From NCBI GenBank assembly GCA_905479665.1, contig CAJQNM010000402.1, forward strand, positions 1 to 10,029: a DNA stretch of 10,029 bases, in the 5' to 3' direction. Positions 7,020-10,029 of this stretch are shown here, in pieces. The notes under the pieces were generated by a model. That model searched no databases and was not told the DNA's origin. It saw nothing but the letters and a program-made list of their open reading frames with translations. Position numbers and translations under genes: made by a program. The DNA comes from an uncultured Saprospiraceae bacterium. GTDB lineage: Bacteria; Bacteroidota; Bacteroidia; Chitinophagales; Saprospiraceae. Within the stretch, counting starts at the first letter, position 1. Each line of letters starts with the position of its first letter.

Positions 7020-7658
7020 TCACTCGGATTTTCTCGTCTCGGGTTTATAATTTTTTACATCTAGAGCCTGCTGGCAAAAATCGATGACGACCTGCTGATT
7101 GGTCGCAATGATGCATAGCTTATCGGCCAGAAAATCTGTTACCAATTCAAAAAACCACTGTTGAGCTTGCTCATCGAGAAAAGAACATGGCTCATCCAGC
7201 AGATACAACTCGCTATCTGAAAGAATGGTCAAACCCAATATAAATCGCTGCTTCAATCCTGAAGAAAGATCTGCCAGTCTTTCATGCTGATATTCTTCCA
7301 ATCTGATGAGCTGGAAAAATCGCTCCTTGGTCAGGTCTTTCTGGAGCTTCTTATGTTCAAAATGAAACTGAAAGTGCTCGATCAGCGTGAGCTCTTCTAT
7401 GTACTCCAAATAAGGCGCCGCAAATCCCATCGAGCCCACTAAATCACCAGATTGCAAAGGTTCATTGGCATCATTGCAGTGGACTACCTCACCAGATGTA
7501 GGCGACAGATATCCAGAAATCATTTTAAGCAGGGTGGATTTGCCAGAACCATTGGCACCAACCAGGGCAATAGTCGAAGGGCCACGCATTGTCTCAGTAC
7601 AGTGATAAATCACCCAATGCTTGTAGCGCTTGCTTACCTCACGGAGCTCGATAAGCAT
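7020..7658 (-). CDS. ABC-type ATPase subunit with atypical Q- and H-loops
   Basis: A 212-residue stand-alone nucleotide-binding domain. Walker A is GANGSGKST (34-42), the signature is LSSGLKQR (131-138) and Walker B is LYLLDE (151-156) with the catalytic Glu156 present. Two usual residues are changed. The Q-loop position reads FAAPYLEYIEELT (79-91) with no Gln, and the H-loop position reads IIATNQQ (183-189) with Asn187 where His is expected. From memory, a Bacteroidetes family related in layout to heme-exporter CcmA-type ATPases shares this pattern, so it is probably a family trait, not decay. There is no permease gene next to it inside the window. It begins 6 bases after the lpxA stop codon and is the last gene of the leftward lipid A cluster visible here. 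It is convergent with merR, 7 bases away. Substrate and partner are unknown. Confidence 0.88.
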   Translation of the reverse strand: MLIELREVSKRYKHWVIYHCTETMRGPSTIALVGANGSGKSTLLKMISGYLSPTSGEVVHCNDANEPLQSGDLVGSMGFAAPYLEYIEELTLIEHFQFHFEHKKLQKDLTKERFFQLIRLEEYQHERLADLSSGLKQRFILGLTILSDSELYLLDEPCSFLDEQAQQWFFELVTDFLADKLCIIATNQQVVIDFCQQALDVKNYKPETRKSE

Positions 7659-7664
7659 GAGGGC

Positions 7665-8453
7665 TTACATCAACTTCTTAAATCCTTTCATGATGCCGCG
7701 ATCTGCCTGGGAGATAAATTCAAGTATTCGATCACGTTCCGTTGTTGCACGTAAAGTGGTCTCGATGACCTTGATCGCCTGGCGAGTATTGTATCCTTTC
7801 ACAAATAGCACGCGATATATATCCTGAATCTCATTGATTTGCTCTGAGCTGAATCCTCTCCGACGCAGACCTATACTATTGACTCCTGCATACGAAAGTG
7901 GCTCACGTGCAGCCTTGACAAAGGGTGGAATATCCTTGCGAACCAATGAACCTCCTCCTACCATCACATGCTCACCGATCTTGACAAATTGGTGTACGGC
8001 AGTCATGCCACCCAAAATGGCATATTCTCCAATTTCGATATGACCAGCAAGATTTACATTGTTGGCCAGAATCGAGTTCTTGTTGATGACACAGTCGTGC
8101 GCTACGTGCACATAAGCCATCAGGAGCACATTGTCCTTAATCTCGGTTTTAAAATTAGCACTAGTGCCCCGGTTTACGGTGCAGTACTCGCGAATGGTCA
8201 CATTGTTGCCAATCTCGACAATGCTGTCTTCACCTTGAAACTTCAGGTCTTGTGGAATACCCCCTATCACAGCCCCCGGGAAGATCTTACAATTGTCGCC
8301 AAGAACGACTCCCTCCATGATGGTCACGTGAGGTCCTATCCAACAATTGTCGCCTATCACCACATCTTCGGCGATATTGACAAAGGGCTCAAATTTGACA
8401 TTTTCGCCAATGTTGGCACCTGGATGGATGATAATGTTGTCTTTTACAATCAT
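7665..8453 (-). CDS. lpxA: Acyl-ACP--UDP-N-acetylglucosamine O-acyltransferase
   Basis: A 262-residue LpxA, the usual length. It moves a 3-hydroxyacyl chain from ACP to the 3-OH of UDP-GlcNAc, the first step of lipid A synthesis, in the cytoplasm. The N-terminal two thirds are left-handed beta-helix hexapeptide repeats (for example VVIGDN, VVLGDN, AILGGM). The catalytic His is His119 in HVAHDC, equivalent to E. coli His125. GGMTAVHQF (148-156) includes His154, equivalent to E. coli His160. The C-terminal helical domain starts near LRRRGFSSEQINEIQ (196-210). Aligning from the catalytic His, Gly167 falls at the E. coli chain-length ruler position (Gly173), which allows a long acyl chain (C14 or more); that is an inference. 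The ATG directly abuts the TAG of lpxC-fabZ with no gap, so translational coupling is likely. It lies between that fusion gene and the ABC ATPase gene. Confidence 0.98.
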   Translation of the reverse strand: MIVKDNIIIHPGANIGENVKFEPFVNIAEDVVIGDNCWIGPHVTIMEGVVLGDNCKIFPGAVIGGIPQDLKFQGEDSIVEIGNNVTIREYCTVNRGTSANFKTEIKDNVLLMAYVHVAHDCVINKNSILANNVNLAGHIEIGEYAILGGMTAVHQFVKIGEHVMVGGGSLVRKDIPPFVKAAREPLSYAGVNSIGLRRRGFSSEQINEIQDIYRVLFVKGYNTRQAIKVIETTLRATTERDRILEFISQADRGIMKGFKKLM

Positions 8454-9857
8454 CTATTTTGTTCTATCAACAATTTGTGCAGTCAGTTCACCCTCTGCTA
8501 CAATATTATCGCCAACGTAAGCAGTACCCTGCATATGAACAATACCGCGACGAATCGGTGAGAGCAACTCCATTTTTAATAGTAAGGTATCTCCGGGCCG
8601 GACAAATTGCTTGAAGCGCGTATTTTCAATTTTCAAAAAATAAGTATCCCAGTCGGTAGGATTTTCTACTGTTGCCAATGCCAGAAGCCCTCCGGTCTGT
8701 GCCAGAGCTTCCACAATCATGACACCCGGAAAGATGGGATTACCCGGAAAATGACCCTGAAAAACATGCTCTTGGAAAGTGATGTTTTTGACTCCAACAA
8801 CATAAGAGCTTGTGAGTTCTATTACCTTATCAACCAATAGAAAGGGATAGCGGTGTGGTAGCATACCCATAATAGACATCGTGTCATGCACAGGGGTTGC
8901 TGCTGGATCATATTTTGGTCGCCCTTTAAGGCGCCTCTGTATCTTGTATTTTTCCTTGAGCAGACGTGCAAAAGCCACATTTGCCGAATGGCCAGGTTTG
9001 GAAGCAACGATCTTGCCTTGAATGTCTTTACCAATCAGATTTAAATCACCGACCAGATCGAGCAGCTTGTGTTTTGCTGGTTCATTATGATAGCGTAAGC
9101 TAGTGGTATTAAGGATTCCTTCTTGGTCTACCTGGACGCTGGGGCGACCCAGTTTCTTGGCAAGAAGATCGAGCTCGGCCTGATTCATAAGTCGATCAGC
9201 GATCACCAGGGCATTGTCAAGATTGCCGCCTCTGATCAGGTTTTGATCAAAGAGATGATCCAGCTCTCGCAGAAATACGAAAGTACGTGCAGCAGCAATT
9301 TCATCGACATAGCTATTGCTTGAGCCGTGAAAGGAAGCATACTGTTTTCCTAAGACGGGACTGCTGAAATCGATCATTGCAGTCACCTCAAAATCATCAC
9401 TAGGTAAGCCAACGATCTCAGTGCCAGTCACTTCATCCTTGTACTCAATGGGCTCCTCTATGACAAAACACTCTCGTTCTTCTGCCAATTCTTTTTTGCC
9501 TGCATCAAGCAAGCACTCGACAAAAGGCTGAGAGCTTCCGTCCATAATAGGAGTCTCTGGGCCATCGATTTCGACCACTACATTGTCGATGTGCAAGCCT
9601 GCCAATGCAGACATGACATGCTCGATGGTACTTACTTGTGCGTCTTTCTCACGGATGGTCGTGCCGCGCAATGTAGAGGCTACTCGATTTACATCGGCAG
9701 CGATGGTAGGTTTGTCTGGTAGATCTATGCGTTGAAACCGTATCCCGTGATTTGCATCGGCGGGTCGAAAAGTCAGTGAGACCTCAGCTCCGGTATGCAA
9801 GCCAACACCGTTTATCGAAATAGATTTTGCAATAGATGTTTGCTTCCTTAAGGACAT
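8454..9857 (-). CDS. lpxC/fabZ: Bifunctional UDP-3-O-acyl-GlcNAc deacetylase / 3-hydroxyacyl-ACP dehydratase (LpxC-FabZ fusion)
   Basis: One 467-residue chain with two enzymes. Residues 1 to about 305 are LpxC, the zinc deacetylase that commits UDP-GlcNAc to lipid A. Glu79-His80 (STIEHVMSAL), His263 and Asp267 (KHKLLDLVGD) and His290 (GHSANVAF) correspond to the E. coli metal and catalytic residues. Residues from about 325 to the end are FabZ, the fatty-acid-cycle dehydratase: catalytic His335 in MLPHRYPFLLVDK and Glu383 in MIVEALAQ, plus GHFPGNPIFPG (368-378). A linker of some 20 residues rich in Lys, Arg and Pro joins them. Both active sites are intact. The fusion is well known in Bacteroidetes and puts the two competing users of 3-hydroxyacyl-ACP on one polypeptide. 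It starts 34 bases after lpxD and runs straight into lpxA. No Shine-Dalgarno sequence precedes the ATG. Confidence 0.98.
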   Translation of the reverse strand: MSLRKQTSIAKSISINGVGLHTGAEVSLTFRPADANHGIRFQRIDLPDKPTIAADVNRVASTLRGTTIREKDAQVSTIEHVMSALAGLHIDNVVVEIDGPETPIMDGSSQPFVECLLDAGKKELAEERECFVIEEPIEYKDEVTGTEIVGLPSDDFEVTAMIDFSSPVLGKQYASFHGSSNSYVDEIAAARTFVFLRELDHLFDQNLIRGGNLDNALVIADRLMNQAELDLLAKKLGRPSVQVDQEGILNTTSLRYHNEPAKHKLLDLVGDLNLIGKDIQGKIVASKPGHSANVAFARLLKEKYKIQRRLKGRPKYDPAATPVHDTMSIMGMLPHRYPFLLVDKVIELTSSYVVGVKNITFQEHVFQGHFPGNPIFPGVMIVEALAQTGGLLALATVENPTDWDTYFLKIENTRFKQFVRPGDTLLLKMELLSPIRRGIVHMQGTAYVGDNIVAEGELTAQIVDRTK

Positions 9858-9891
9858 CTAAAATGTTGAATTATAGGGGCGAATATACGCT

Positions 9892-10029
9892 TTAGTCCGA
9901 ACTACCCCCCTCTAATGCAGCTAGTCTTGCTTCCAGTTTGGCAAGTTTTCGAGACATCTCTGGCAATGATTTAAAAACGGTAAATGATTTGAAAAAACTC
10001 ACGTACTCCATCGCTGGTGAGCCTTGGAT
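9892..10029 (-). CDS. lpxD: UDP-3-O-(3-hydroxyacyl)glucosamine N-acyltransferase, C-terminal end only
   Basis: On the minus strand the frame is open from the window edge to a TAA at 9892-9894 and encodes 45 residues, beginning IQGSPAMEYVSFFKSF and continuing with FKSLPEMSRKLAKLEARL. The GSPA turn leaving the beta-helix, then an aromatic-rich segment, then LPE and a leucine-spaced terminal helix are how LpxD proteins of Bacteroidetes end. The position directly upstream of lpxC-fabZ and lpxA is also where that phylum places lpxD. LpxD adds the second 3-hydroxyacyl chain, to the 2-amino group of UDP-3-acyl-glucosamine made by LpxC. Only about one eighth of the gene is inside the window, so its start and active site cannot be checked. 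The call rests on the tail motif plus gene order. Confidence 0.85.
   Translation of the reverse strand: MQGSPAMEYVSFFKSFTVFKSLPEMSRKLAKLEARLAALEGGSSD

Noticed and set aside
7020..7658. Reading the ABC ATPase as LptB, the LPS-export ATPase, because of the lpx neighbours
   Set aside because: LptB is longer (about 240 residues) and has normal Q-loop Gln and H-loop His; both are changed here.
7968..8561. Plus-strand open frame opposite lpxA and the fabZ end
   Set aside because: It is antisense to two genes of certain identity and its translation matches no family I recognise; a shadow frame.

Overview
The window looks like a chromosomal segment from a member of the Bacteroidetes (Bacteroidota). 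The strongest sign is the single-gene fusion of LpxC with FabZ, flanked by lpxD and lpxA, an arrangement characteristic of that phylum. None of the visible gene starts has a clear Shine-Dalgarno sequence, and the divergent intergenic region carries TAnnTTTG-type boxes; both also fit Bacteroidetes. I see no tRNA or rRNA gene, no insertion sequence, no CRISPR array and no phage gene. Gene density is very high: the longest gene-free stretch is 141 bases (4029-4169).

Layout from left to right. (1) 1-549, plus strand: the 3' part of aat (leucyl/phenylalanyl-tRNA-protein transferase), cut by the window edge. (2) 565-4028, minus strand: alaS followed 2 bases later by an alpha/beta-hydrolase of the monoacylglycerol-lipase type. 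These two are almost certainly co-transcribed, and they converge on aat. (3) 4029-4169: a divergent promoter region between alaS and the next group. (4) 4170-7012, plus strand: a membrane-anchored M23 (LytM-type) peptidase, gatB, and a small MerR-type regulator, probably one operon. (5) 7020-10029, minus strand: in transcription order lpxD (only its last 45 codons are inside), the lpxC-fabZ fusion, lpxA, and a lone ABC ATPase. lpxC-fabZ, lpxA and the ATPase are separated by 0 and 6 bases.

The genes form two functional groups. One handles aminoacyl-tRNA: AlaRS charges and proofreads tRNA-Ala, GatB is the kinase/tRNA-binding subunit of the Glu-tRNA(Gln)/Asp-tRNA(Asn) amidotransferase, and Aat uses Leu/Phe-tRNA to tag proteins for the N-degron pathway. 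The other builds the envelope: LpxA, LpxC and LpxD carry out the first three acyl-chain steps of lipid A synthesis from UDP-GlcNAc, FabZ works in the fatty-acid cycle that shares their 3-hydroxyacyl-ACP precursor, and the M23 protein probably acts on peptidoglycan. This is a mostly housekeeping region. I did not find a convincing undescribed system. The points most worth a second look are the ABC ATPase with changed Q-loop and H-loop residues at the end of the lipid A cluster, and the mixed M23-gatB-merR operon divergent from alaS.
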